A stretch of 64,000 bases of DNA from Algoriphagus aquimarinus (GTDB lineage Bacteria; Bacteroidota; Bacteroidia; Cytophagales; Cyclobacteriaceae): the NCBI RefSeq assembly GCF_900112005.1, contig NZ_FOKK01000001.1:434001-498000 (forward strand), read 5' to 3'. Under the pieces are notes generated by a model. It was not told the origin of the DNA and ran no database searches. It was given only the letters and a program-made list of their open reading frames with translations. How positions within the stretch are numbered: the first letter of the stretch is position 1; the number at the start of each line of letters is the position of its first letter. The position numbers and the translations under genes were made by a program. Of the stretch, positions 18,820 to 26,899 are shown in pieces.

Positions 18820-20979
18820 TTATAAGTTGTTTAAGTTATTTGCTGTTTTGTCTTTTGAAAGCGTAAGGAAAATCCCCAAAAATAGGAACCTCGGTGCTGG
18901 CTGTCCGGTTGGAAGTGATTCAAATACTCCTTGCTCATTTGGATTGCTTGCATAGGAATAGCCGAATATATTTTCTCTACCGAGTACATTTTGGACCGCG
19001 AAATGAATGATCAGATTTGGCCTTGGTAGGTAGCTCCAAGAGAAACTCAGACTTTGGTAGCTTTTGGTTTTGGAGTTCATTTCTCCAGACTCATTTGGAT
19101 CGGTGAAGGTGTAGCCATCATTGAATGAGAATGTTGTTCCTAGCTGGGATTTTAGCGTCGGAATGAAATGTTTGACCACTAAAGAGAAATTGTGCTTCGG
19201 AGCGAAATTTGGCTGAACTTCAGTTTCATACTGGTTGTAAGATCGCTTGCTATCCACGAAACTGTAAGAAATCCAGTAGTCTGTATTTTTGATACTGTTC
19301 CGATCTCTGAGGAAGAAGTCTACCCCACGAGCGTAACCAGCGCCAGCATTTCGAAGCCCGGTAGGATTGCTAGGATTTCCTTCAAATCTGATTAGCTCGT
19401 CATAACTTTTGTAGAAAGTCTCCGCTCGGAACATTAGGCCATCTTTCTGAAACAAATAGTTTAAGATCAGGTGTTTTGCTTTCGAGTTGCCGATAGTGGG
19501 GTCAATTGCTCGGAAATTCTCGATAGGTAGTTGATGAAACTGACCTGAGGCAAGGGAAACTTGACCAAACTTTGAGACTTGATAGGCAAGTGAAAGGCGA
19601 GGATCCACCCAAGACTGTTCTGCCAGCTGGCTATTACCTGCTCTCAATCCGCCTCTTAGCACTAGTTTTTTACTCAGATACCAATCCCATTCAGTGAAGA
19701 AATAGGTTTCCTGTTCGTCAAAGCTTCTTTCTTCATTTTCCAGTTGGAGTTTTTCGGAGTAATTATGAATGAAATACTCTGTCCCAACTTTCATGGATAC
19801 ACGATCCGAGAAATCTTTAATTGCAGTAAATTTGGCATGGGACAGCAGGTTTTTTCTTTTTATCGGAGTGGCATCAATGATCAAGTCATCTTTGTTTGAA
19901 GAGACCGAAAGACCTCCGAACAAAGACCAGCCATTGTCATAGGAATTCCTCCAATTGCTCTGTGCATAGGAGTACTTGTTATGAAGGTTTACATACATTC
20001 CTCGCCCATTTTCTCCTGGCTGAGTTTGCCAAAGTTCCATTCCCCCAGCCTCAGTTCTGGCGAGCACTTTCACGAGTCCACCTTTCTTTAGCTTTTGCTG
20101 AGCAGACAATTCCACATCCCATCCATTAGGAGCTCTTTCCCAATCAAAATCTTGCTTAACTAGGTTTTGGTAAGGTTTTAAGTCAAAATAATTCGCCGTA
20201 AGCGAGATACTATGCTTGTCATTAGCAAGCGTTTGAGAATATCCTCCGCCTACAGACATGATGGATACATCTCCTTGAGTTCTCAAGGAATGGTCCTTAG
20301 TATTCAGCGACAAAGCTGAGGAAAGGGCCTGACCGTATTCCGCGGAATATCCGCCTGTGCTGAAAAATGTTCCTTTGAAAATATTCGGATTAAAGCGGGT
20401 TCTGGTAGGCACATTTGCGGTGGAGCTTCCATAGGCATTTCCTACACGAAGCCCATCGATGTAGATTCCCACTTCGCTGGCATCACCTCCGCGAACAAAT
20501 AGACGACCGTCATTTCCCACGGTACTAGTTCCGGGTAGAGTTTGCAAAGCACCTACTATATCTCCCATCGCGCCTGAGGTAGTGACGATATCCAGTGGTC
20601 TGAGTACTACAGATTTCTTCTCATCCGAAGCCTCCATTGCTCCAGCAGAGATCGTCACAGAATTCATTTCGGTTATTTCTTCGATCAATTTGATCTGTTG
20701 AATTTCCAGCGAATTCTGATCAAGTGTAATTGCTAGTTCTTGAGTTTTAAAGCCTAGAAACTTGAAAACCAAAACTTGAGATCCTGTCGCTGAAGTTTCA
20801 AATCGGTAGCTTCCGTCTTGTCCGCTGGTCGCTCCATCATAGCTTCCTTTGATTAGAATATTTGCTCCCGGTAGAGGAACACCCTTTTCATCCAGAACTT
20901 TTCCGTGGAGACTTGCTTGCGCAAAAGCTTGGGTTTGCAGAAGGATAAAAGTGATAAAAAGTAGAAGTCGTGGATTCAT
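18820..20979 (-). CDS. TonB-dependent outer-membrane receptor
   Basis: A 719-residue receptor. The signal peptide (ending AFAQA) is followed by a carboxypeptidase D-like regulatory domain, about residues 24-105 (LHGKVLDEKGVPLPGANILI and FKFLGFKTQEL). The plug domain contains TLPGTSTVGNDGRLFVRGGD and EVGIYIDGLRV. The remaining 470 residues form the barrel. It takes up an unknown substrate using TonB energy. No SusD partner is adjacent, which speaks against a classical glycan-importing pair. It heads an apparent four-gene operon with a periplasmic TPR protein, histidine kinase and regulator. Confidence 0.93.
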   Translation of the reverse strand: MNPRLLLFITFILLQTQAFAQASLHGKVLDEKGVPLPGANILIKGSYDGATSGQDGSYRFETSATGSQVLVFKFLGFKTQELAITLDQNSLEIQQIKLIEEITEMNSVTISAGAMEASDEKKSVVLRPLDIVTTSGAMGDIVGALQTLPGTSTVGNDGRLFVRGGDASEVGIYIDGLRVGNAYGSSTANVPTRTRFNPNIFKGTFFSTGGYSAEYGQALSSALSLNTKDHSLRTQGDVSIMSVGGGYSQTLANDKHSISLTANYFDLKPYQNLVKQDFDWERAPNGWDVELSAQQKLKKGGLVKVLARTEAGGMELWQTQPGENGRGMYVNLHNKYSYAQSNWRNSYDNGWSLFGGLSVSSNKDDLIIDATPIKRKNLLSHAKFTAIKDFSDRVSMKVGTEYFIHNYSEKLQLENEERSFDEQETYFFTEWDWYLSKKLVLRGGLRAGNSQLAEQSWVDPRLSLAYQVSKFGQVSLASGQFHQLPIENFRAIDPTIGNSKAKHLILNYLFQKDGLMFRAETFYKSYDELIRFEGNPSNPTGLRNAGAGYARGVDFFLRDRNSIKNTDYWISYSFVDSKRSYNQYETEVQPNFAPKHNFSLVVKHFIPTLKSQLGTTFSFNDGYTFTDPNESGEMNSKTKSYQSLSFSWSYLPRPNLIIHFAVQNVLGRENIFGYSYASNPNEQGVFESLPTGQPAPRFLFLGIFLTLSKDKTANNLNNL

Positions 20980-21212
20980 TTCGTTTCAGATTTGAATCAA
21001 AAGTGCAGGTCTAGTCCCAGTGAAAAAATTAAAGCTTACTGAAGTGTAGATAGCAAAGACTGAAGCGTAAAAAATGGAACCCGAAATTATTGGGAATATT
21101 CACTCCGCTTTACTTTGTATCACTTTAAAGTTCCTTCTATTGACTCTGTAAAAGATGATTTTAATCATTCCCTCTTAGCATATAACTCACCATTCGTGCG
21201 AGCTGAGAAGAG

Positions 21213-21220
21213 TACTTTTG
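21213..21220 (+). promoter_or_regulatory. Bacteroidota -7 promoter element for the YceI-porin cassette
   Basis: TACTTTTG is an exact TAnnTTTG match, 35 bases before the first YceI start. The inverted repeat listed next begins within it. Confidence 0.6.
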
Positions 21221-21238
21221 CACTAGCAATTAGTGCAA
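21218..21238. promoter_or_regulatory. Perfect inverted repeat, candidate operator at the transcription start
   Basis: TTGCACTA-gcaat-TAGTGCAA: two perfect 8-base arms with a 5-base spacer, overlapping the end of the -7 element and covering the predicted transcription start. The position is right for a repressor site. A 5'-UTR stem-loop is the alternative. Confidence 0.55.
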
Positions 21239-21254
21239 CCAACTATATACTACA

Positions 21255-21833
21255 ATGAAAAGGTATCTTTTTACCAAGTACCTCATCCCAGCAGTGATGC
21301 TGTTGATGTGGTTTCCGAGTTTTGGACAACAAGCTTACTCTCTTTCTAGTGCACAGCAATTCACCGTGGCTGGAACTTCCACTATTCATGACTGGGAAAT
21401 GGTAGCTAAGGTGGGCAGTACCGGTGCGGCTCAACTGAGTTTAGAAAACGGAAGGCTTTCAAAAATCACCTCTCTCAATCTTGTTATACCAGTGAAAAGC
21501 CTAAAAAGTGGTAAAGGGTCTATGGATAATAACGCGTATGAAGCTTTAATAGAAAAAAAGCACCCCACCATCAAATTTGAGATGACCGAATGCATAGCGA
21601 TCACCGGGAATGTGGTGAAAACGAAAGGCAAACTTACCATCGCTGGGACCTCCCAAATTATCCCACTAGAGGTGACTTATTCTACGAGCGGAAATAGTAT
21701 CAAATTCACAGGAACCCACGCTATTCTGTTTAGTGATTTTAATATTGACGCTCCAACAGCAGTCTTCGGGACAATTAAAACGGGGAATGAACTCACACTA
21801 GTTTTTGAAACTAGTTTCTCACCAAAAAATTAA
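21255..21833 (+). CDS. YceI family periplasmic lipid-binding-like protein
   Basis: A 192-residue secreted protein (signal peptide ending in SFGQQ). The YceI fold is clear: FTVAGTSTIHDWE, then IPVKSLKSGKGSMDNNAYEAL, HPTIKFEMTE, the KGKLTIAGTSQIIPLEV block, and GTIKTGNELTLVFE. YceI domains are lipocalin-like barrels that bind polyisoprenoids; the physiological role is not settled. It lies 16 bases upstream of a porin-like gene, and a second YceI-like gene follows that, so the three make a cassette under the promoter just upstream. Confidence 0.92.
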   Translation: MKRYLFTKYLIPAVMLLMWFPSFGQQAYSLSSAQQFTVAGTSTIHDWEMVAKVGSTGAAQLSLENGRLSKITSLNLVIPVKSLKSGKGSMDNNAYEALIEKKHPTIKFEMTECIAITGNVVKTKGKLTIAGTSQIIPLEVTYSTSGNSIKFTGTHAILFSDFNIDAPTAVFGTIKTGNELTLVFETSFSPKN

Positions 21834-21849
21834 TTTAAAGTAAGCCATC

Positions 21850-23112
21850 ATGAAATTATCAACTCTCACCTTGTTGTCCTGCGCAATGCTGACATCGGGT
21901 ATAGTCCTAGCTCAAGAAAAAACAGAACTTCAATATTTCCGTCAAAACAGTAAGGAGGGGTTGAATGTTTTTGAAACTCCTAAAGAAAAAGGAGGCGATT
22001 TTGACAAGGTTCGTGTATTTATAGGAGGCGATTTTGCACTGCAGTTCCAATCTATCAATCACTCCAATTCGCTGAATAATCTAGTAGAATTGGGCTCAAA
22101 CTTCAACTTGCCATCCGCGAACCTGAATATCAATACGCAGCTCGCTGATGGGTTAAGATTGCACTTACGAACGTATCTCTCGGCTAAGCATCACAACGAG
22201 GCTTGGGTAAAAGGTGGATATCTACAAATTGACCGATTGGGATTTATCAAAGAAGGCTTCCTGGATGGAATTATGGATTACACCACCTTAACCTTTGGTA
22301 TGGATGAGTTTAATTACGGGGATGCACATTTCCGTAGATCCGACAACGCCCGGGCAATCTATAATCCCTTTATCGGCAATTATATAATGGACTCATTTGC
22401 CACTGAAGCTTTTGGGGAAGTGACAGTTCAAAAAGATGGATTGATTGCTATCGTAGGTCTTACGAATGGCAAACTGAATCAAAGTGTCGTAGTAAACGAC
22501 AATACGGATAACAAACCATCATTTTATGGAAAACTAGGTGTGGATAAGCAATTGAATGATGACCTCAGATTCAGACTTACAGGATCATGGTACTTAAATA
22601 AAGGGACTACTACTGGTACTTGGTTGTATGGGGGTGATAGAGCTGGCGGACGTTATTACAATGTTTTGCAGCCTTTGGAAGGAGCTTCAAATGATTTTGA
22701 AGGCAGATTTAATCCTCGCTTCAAACAAATGACGGCGTTTCAGATTAACCCATTTATTAAATATAAAGGGCTGGAATTCTTTGGGATTTTAGAATCTGTA
22801 GGTAATTCTGAGGAGCAGGGCGATGGTAATTTCACTCAACTTTCTGGAGAACTTCTTTACCGTTTCGGTGGTACTGAGCAATTTTATCTAGGTGGGAGAT
22901 ACAATACTGTAAAAGGCAAAAACAAAGCTTCCGATACTTCTGACATTGAAATAAGCCGTTTGAATATAGGTGGAGGATGGTTTATGACAAAAAATGTGAT
23001 TGTCAAATTAGAGTATATGAATCAAGAGTATAAAAATGGTTTTAATGCAACTTCCATTTATAATGGAGCAAAGTTTAATGGTGTTAACCTAGAAGCTGCT
23101 ATCAGTTTCTAA
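21850..23112 (+). CDS. Outer-membrane porin-like beta-barrel
   Basis: A 420-residue secreted protein with a signal peptide (ends IVLAQ). After a short charged lead (near FETPKEKGGDFDKVRVFIGG), it alternates amphipathic strands throughout, e.g. LRLHLRTYLSAKHHNEAWVK and RLTGSWYLNKGTTTGTW, and ends with the terminal strand KFNGVNLEAAISF, closing on Phe as outer-membrane barrels do. I read it as a 16- to 18-strand porin-like protein of unknown substrate. A terminator follows. Its placement between two YceI genes suggests a joint envelope function. Confidence 0.75.
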   Translation: MKLSTLTLLSCAMLTSGIVLAQEKTELQYFRQNSKEGLNVFETPKEKGGDFDKVRVFIGGDFALQFQSINHSNSLNNLVELGSNFNLPSANLNINTQLADGLRLHLRTYLSAKHHNEAWVKGGYLQIDRLGFIKEGFLDGIMDYTTLTFGMDEFNYGDAHFRRSDNARAIYNPFIGNYIMDSFATEAFGEVTVQKDGLIAIVGLTNGKLNQSVVVNDNTDNKPSFYGKLGVDKQLNDDLRFRLTGSWYLNKGTTTGTWLYGGDRAGGRYYNVLQPLEGASNDFEGRFNPRFKQMTAFQINPFIKYKGLEFFGILESVGNSEEQGDGNFTQLSGELLYRFGGTEQFYLGGRYNTVKGKNKASDTSDIEISRLNIGGGWFMTKNVIVKLEYMNQEYKNGFNATSIYNGAKFNGVNLEAAISF

Positions 23113-23126
23113 TGACCATAACAAAT

Positions 23127-23167
23127 TGCCTAGTCTATCTTTCTTAAGAGCAGACTAGGCAGTTTTT
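23127..23167 (+). terminator. Terminator after the porin-like gene
   Basis: The arms TGCCTAGTCT and AGACTAGGCA enclose a 15-base loop and are followed by GTTTTTA. It sits before the second YceI-like gene, which may therefore be expressed mainly by read-through or from its own promoter. Confidence 0.8.
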
Positions 23168-23179
23168 ATATAAATTACC

Positions 23180-23773
23180 ATGAAGATTGTACTTCTAGCA
23201 CTCCTTACTTATTTCTCTTTTTTCTATACAAAGAGTGAATTGTCCGATGAGAAAATCTGGAGAATAGCCTCAGATAGCGTAATCGAAATTGCAGGAAGTA
23301 CCAACATCTCCAGCTTTCGCTGTGAATCCAATCTATATCAAGGAGGGGATTTGTTGAAGGAAACTTATTTCCCCGATCTCCATATATCTAAATGGAGTGG
23401 AGAGATTATTCTCAAAACCGTCAATTTTGATTGCTTCAATGCGATCATGACTAAAGACTTCAGAGAGACACTTCAGATCGAGGATCATCCTACTATCAGT
23501 GTGCGATTTATCAATCTGATCAAAGAATCTGAAACTATAAATCAGGAAAATTTACGAGGAGAAGTGGAAATCACACTGGCAGGCGTATCTAAAATCTACC
23601 CGATTTCTTGTGTATTTCTTGCAAAAAATGGTGGAAAAGCACTTTTAGCTGGAGAACGTACGCTGACTTTTACAGATTTCAAGTTAGATCCACCAGTGAA
23701 GTTCTTAGGAACAATTAAAGTGAGGGATTCAATAGAGGTTAATTTTGCACTGGTGTTGGAAGAGCACAGTTAG
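23180..23773 (+). CDS. Divergent YceI-like protein
   Basis: The 197-residue product has a short N-terminal hydrophobic segment (MKIVLLALLTYFSFFYT). A diverged YceI fold follows: EIAGSTNISSFRCESN replaces the usual GTS-HDW segment, then HPTISVRFINL, LRGEVEITLAGVSKIYPISC and FTDFKLDPPVKFLGTIKVRD. It is clearly related to the first YceI gene of the cassette but has two Cys in the barrel region. The function is unknown beyond the fold. It lies 67 bases past the porin, beyond a hairpin. Confidence 0.8.
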   Translation: MKIVLLALLTYFSFFYTKSELSDEKIWRIASDSVIEIAGSTNISSFRCESNLYQGGDLLKETYFPDLHISKWSGEIILKTVNFDCFNAIMTKDFRETLQIEDHPTISVRFINLIKESETINQENLRGEVEITLAGVSKIYPISCVFLAKNGGKALLAGERTLTFTDFKLDPPVKFLGTIKVRDSIEVNFALVLEEHS

Positions 23774-23784
23774 GGAAGTTTCTA

Positions 23785-23847
23785 CTACTCCTTTCCCACT
23801 GGTATCACTTCCCAATTCCGATCGAAGGAGGGAGATTTAAAATAATT
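23785..23847 (-). pseudogene. 3'-end remnant of an M14 peptidase gene
   Basis: On the minus strand this short stretch encodes INYFKSPSFDRNWEVIPVGK, then E and a stop codon. It aligns with the C-terminus of the intact M14 peptidase at 26.9 kb (FYKQTPYFDQNWKVIPIGRE). In-frame upstream codons hit TAA within five residues, so only the last 21 codons survive. Both copies face the same way, with recQ and the glyoxalase gene between them. It is best read as a leftover of a duplicated or rearranged peptidase gene. Confidence 0.75.
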
Positions 23848-24256
23848 GATTTGATTGAAGATTTAGCAGATTTAAAATATAGTGTGCGGAAGTAGCCTGC
23901 AGGTAATTAGTGAGCTAGTTGATGTAAAAAAATAGCAGACTTTTTCTTCGACTTTGCAAACTAACAGTCCATTATGTAAGTACTTATTTTTTGAGTTGCG
24001 ATCTAATGCGATTAGTATAAAAGATTCTAGTTAGGGTATTAATCAGGTTTGTGGGCGCAAGTATCTCTGTGTATCCCTAATTGATCCATCTCTCTCTCCC
24101 TAATTAGAACTCAAATTAAAGATGTTCAAATTGAGATATCTACCCATGACCGCCTAGATCGAGGGATGTTTCCATTAAATTTGTGGCAGAATCAAATGAG
24201 GTAAGCTTTTTTTAATAGCTCTAGAAATAGATGTTATCAAGAACAAAGAGGTAATC
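23848..24256. other. Intergenic region upstream of recQ
   Basis: About 400 bases with no gene, hairpin or repeat that I can recognise; stops are frequent in all frames. It contains the recQ promoter, but no exact TAnnTTTG element was found. Confidence 0.5.
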
Positions 24257-26371
24257 ATGGAAATTAATCCACATACACTATTAAAGAATGTATTTGGGTA
24301 CGATGAATTTCGTCCTTTACAGCAAGAAATTATTGAGCGCACCTTGGCAGGAAAGGACAGTTTTGTACTCATGCCAACTGGCGGGGGAAAATCGATGTGC
24401 TTTCAGATTCCAGCTTTGTGTTTTGATGGAATTACGATTGTTGTCTCGCCTCTTATTTCATTGATGAAAGACCAAGTTCAGGCATTGCAAGCCAACGGAA
24501 TAAAAGCAGATTTTTTTAATAGTTCTATTTCTCCACAAGCGGAAAATGAAGTGATTGCTCGAGCTACAAAGGGCGAAATTAAGTTGCTTTATTTATCGCC
24601 AGAGAAATTGATTTCTGTGAGCAATACCTGGTTGAGGAATTTGAACATAAAGTTAGTAGCCATCGACGAGGCACATTGTGTCAGCATGTGGGGACATGAT
24701 TTCAGACCAGAATATACCAAGCTAAAAGCATTTAGAAATTCCTTGTCCCAAGTTCCTTTTATGGCGCTAACGGCCACTGCTGATAAATCTGCAAGAATAG
24801 ATATTGAGGAACAGCTGGGCTTGAATGATTCCAAGCTGTTTATCTCATCTTTTAACAGGGAAAACCTGAGTATTGAGGTTAGAGGCCAAGTTCCTAAAAA
24901 GAAAAAACTGGAAGAAATTGGGCGTTTTGTAGAGAAAAAAAAGAATGAAAGTGGCATCATTTATTGCCTTAGTAGGAAGAATACCGAGGAAGTCGCCGAT
25001 TATTTGAAGTCATATGGACATTCGGTAGCGTATTATCATGCAGGGATGAATCCCGAGGAAAGAGAGCGAGTTCAAACAGCGTTTATTTATGACGATACCA
25101 AAATTATCGTAGCGACGATTGCTTTTGGGATGGGGATTGACAAATCTAATGTGCGTTGGGTAATTCACTTTAATTTGCCAAAAAACCTAGAGGGATACTA
25201 CCAAGAAATAGGTAGAGCTGGTCGTGACGGACTGCCTGCTGAAACAAGGCTATATTATAACATGAGTGATTTTGTGATGTACAGTCAGTTCGCGGAGGAT
25301 GGGGCAAATTCAACTATGCAAAAGGAGAAACTGAATCGCATGTTGCAATTTGCTGAGGCGAAATCTTGTAGAAGAAGAATACTGCTTTCTTATTTTGGAG
25401 AGCATTTACCCAAAGATTGTGGGAATTGTGATGTGTGTGACAATCCACCCAAAGATTTTGAAGGCACTGTTCTGGCTCAAAAAGCGCTTTCCGGAATTGC
25501 CAGAATGAAAGAAAAGGAAGGAATTGCCATGTTAATTAATGTATTGAGAGGTTCCAATAATGCTGAGGTACATGCGAGTGGATATTCACAACTCAAAACC
25601 TATGGAGCAGGGAAGGACATTAGTTATATAGATTGGAGGGATTATATCATTCAATTGGCTAATCAAGGCTTGATTGAGATTATGTATAGTGAAGGTTCGG
25701 CATTAAAGATCTCACCCGTAGGATGGAAAGTGCTGAAGGGAGAGCTGTTCATAAAATTGACTTCACCAATACTAGCTGAAGAGAAAGTCAGTAGAAGGCC
25801 AAACATCGCTAAAATGGCAGATGAAGGAGAAGTAAATACGGATTTATTTGCAGCATTAAAGAAGTTGAGGTCTTCAATTTCCCGTGAAAAAAATGTGCCG
25901 TCTTACGTTGTTTTTAGTGACAAATCATTGAAACAAATGACGATAGATTTGCCTGTCACAGAAAACCAGTTCTTGGGAATTTCTGGAGTGGGAATGAACA
26001 AGATGGAGCAGTATGGAGAAGAATTTATGGACGAAATCCGAAAGTTCAAATCCGTAGCAAAACCAAAAAAGACTCCGACTATTATGGACACTTTTGCGAT
26101 GTACAAAGAAGGGCTTAGCCCCATAGAGATCGCCAACAAAAAAAACATACAAATCACCACTGTTTATTCCCATTTATCGCAGCTATATACTGAGGGGAGA
26201 GAGGTGGAATTAGAGAAACTTGTATCGAAAGACGTGGTGGATAAAGTACGAGTTGCATTCAATGAATTGGACAGAGCCATATCTCTGAAGCCCATTTATG
26301 AAAAGCTAAACGAAGCTGTCTCTTATGGAGAAATAAGAATGAGTTTGACAATAATTCTTAAGAATGAATGA
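24257..26371 (+). CDS. recQ: ATP-dependent DNA helicase RecQ
   Basis: A 704-residue 3'-5' DNA helicase of recombination and repair. Motif I is MPTGGGKSMCFQ and motif II AIDEAHCVSMWGHDF, with the aromatic-rich loop intact. Motif VI is YYQEIGRAGRDG. The RQC zinc cysteines appear in AKSCRRRILLSYFGE and DCGNCDVCDNP. An HRDC domain follows (about residues 525-600, FAALKKLRSSISREKNVPSY). The extra C-terminal 100 residues hold a helix-turn-helix-like segment (LSPIEIANKKNIQITTVYSH), as seen in many Bacteroidota RecQ proteins. The gene stands alone. Confidence 0.97.
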   Translation: MEINPHTLLKNVFGYDEFRPLQQEIIERTLAGKDSFVLMPTGGGKSMCFQIPALCFDGITIVVSPLISLMKDQVQALQANGIKADFFNSSISPQAENEVIARATKGEIKLLYLSPEKLISVSNTWLRNLNIKLVAIDEAHCVSMWGHDFRPEYTKLKAFRNSLSQVPFMALTATADKSARIDIEEQLGLNDSKLFISSFNRENLSIEVRGQVPKKKKLEEIGRFVEKKKNESGIIYCLSRKNTEEVADYLKSYGHSVAYYHAGMNPEERERVQTAFIYDDTKIIVATIAFGMGIDKSNVRWVIHFNLPKNLEGYYQEIGRAGRDGLPAETRLYYNMSDFVMYSQFAEDGANSTMQKEKLNRMLQFAEAKSCRRRILLSYFGEHLPKDCGNCDVCDNPPKDFEGTVLAQKALSGIARMKEKEGIAMLINVLRGSNNAEVHASGYSQLKTYGAGKDISYIDWRDYIIQLANQGLIEIMYSEGSALKISPVGWKVLKGELFIKLTSPILAEEKVSRRPNIAKMADEGEVNTDLFAALKKLRSSISREKNVPSYVVFSDKSLKQMTIDLPVTENQFLGISGVGMNKMEQYGEEFMDEIRKFKSVAKPKKTPTIMDTFAMYKEGLSPIEIANKKNIQITTVYSHLSQLYTEGREVELEKLVSKDVVDKVRVAFNELDRAISLKPIYEKLNEAVSYGEIRMSLTIILKNE

Positions 26372-26498
26372 ATTAGCTCATATAGGTGATTACTAGAAAT
26401 TATACTTAAATCTGCTGGCTACGAAGGGATTACTATGCTGACAAGTATTGTTTGCCTATACACCAATCTAAGGATTCATCTAATTCGCCTTTAGGCAT

Positions 26499-26885
26499 TT
26501 AACTTGTAATCTCTATCCAATTACCCTCTGGGTCTTCGATCACACTTTCATAGTATCCATCGCCAGTAGTTCTCGGTTCACCTATAATGGCTATCCCAAG
26601 AGTTCTAAAATCAGAAGTCATTTGATCTACCGTCTCTTTTGAACCTACAGAAATAGCAAAATGCGCCAATCCTGATACCATACCTCTAGGCTTTTGAGCT
26701 TCAGCAATATTGTTTCTCTTCATGAGTTCGATTCTGGAGCCAGTGGAAAAGCTGAGAAAATAGGAGCTGAAGCCTTTTGTGAGGTTTTCATATTTTTCAC
26801 CCGCTGACATTTTGAATGACTGGCAATACCAATTCTTCATGAGTTCTAAGTCATCGACCCAAATTGCAAGATGTTCAATTTTCAT
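26499..26885 (-). CDS. VOC/glyoxalase-fold protein
   Basis: A 128-residue vicinal oxygen chelate domain: KIEHLAIWVDDLELMKNWYC at the N-terminus, HFAISVGSKE in the middle, and VIEDPEGNWIEIT at the end. These place His5, Glu72-like, His and Glu metal positions typical of glyoxalase I or related enzymes, though the substrate cannot be named. I start at the ATG at 26885. A longer TTG frame adds 28 residues but overlaps the upstream peptidase gene and has no family match. It lies 14 bases after that gene, so co-transcription is likely. Confidence 0.88.
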   Translation of the reverse strand: MKIEHLAIWVDDLELMKNWYCQSFKMSAGEKYENLTKGFSSYFLSFSTGSRIELMKRNNIAEAQKPRGMVSGLAHFAISVGSKETVDQMTSDFRTLGIAIIGEPRTTGDGYYESVIEDPEGNWIEITS

Positions 26886-26899
26886 AGTATTGCTTAGAC

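Noticed and set aside
23127..23167. A regulatory attenuator for the second YceI gene
   Set aside because: The hairpin with its T-run is explained simply as the porin terminator; no alternative pairing or leader peptide is visible.
24589..24960. A 123-codon frame antisense to recQ
   Set aside because: It has low-complexity Ser/Phe composition mirroring the recQ codons; recQ motifs on the plus strand explain the region.
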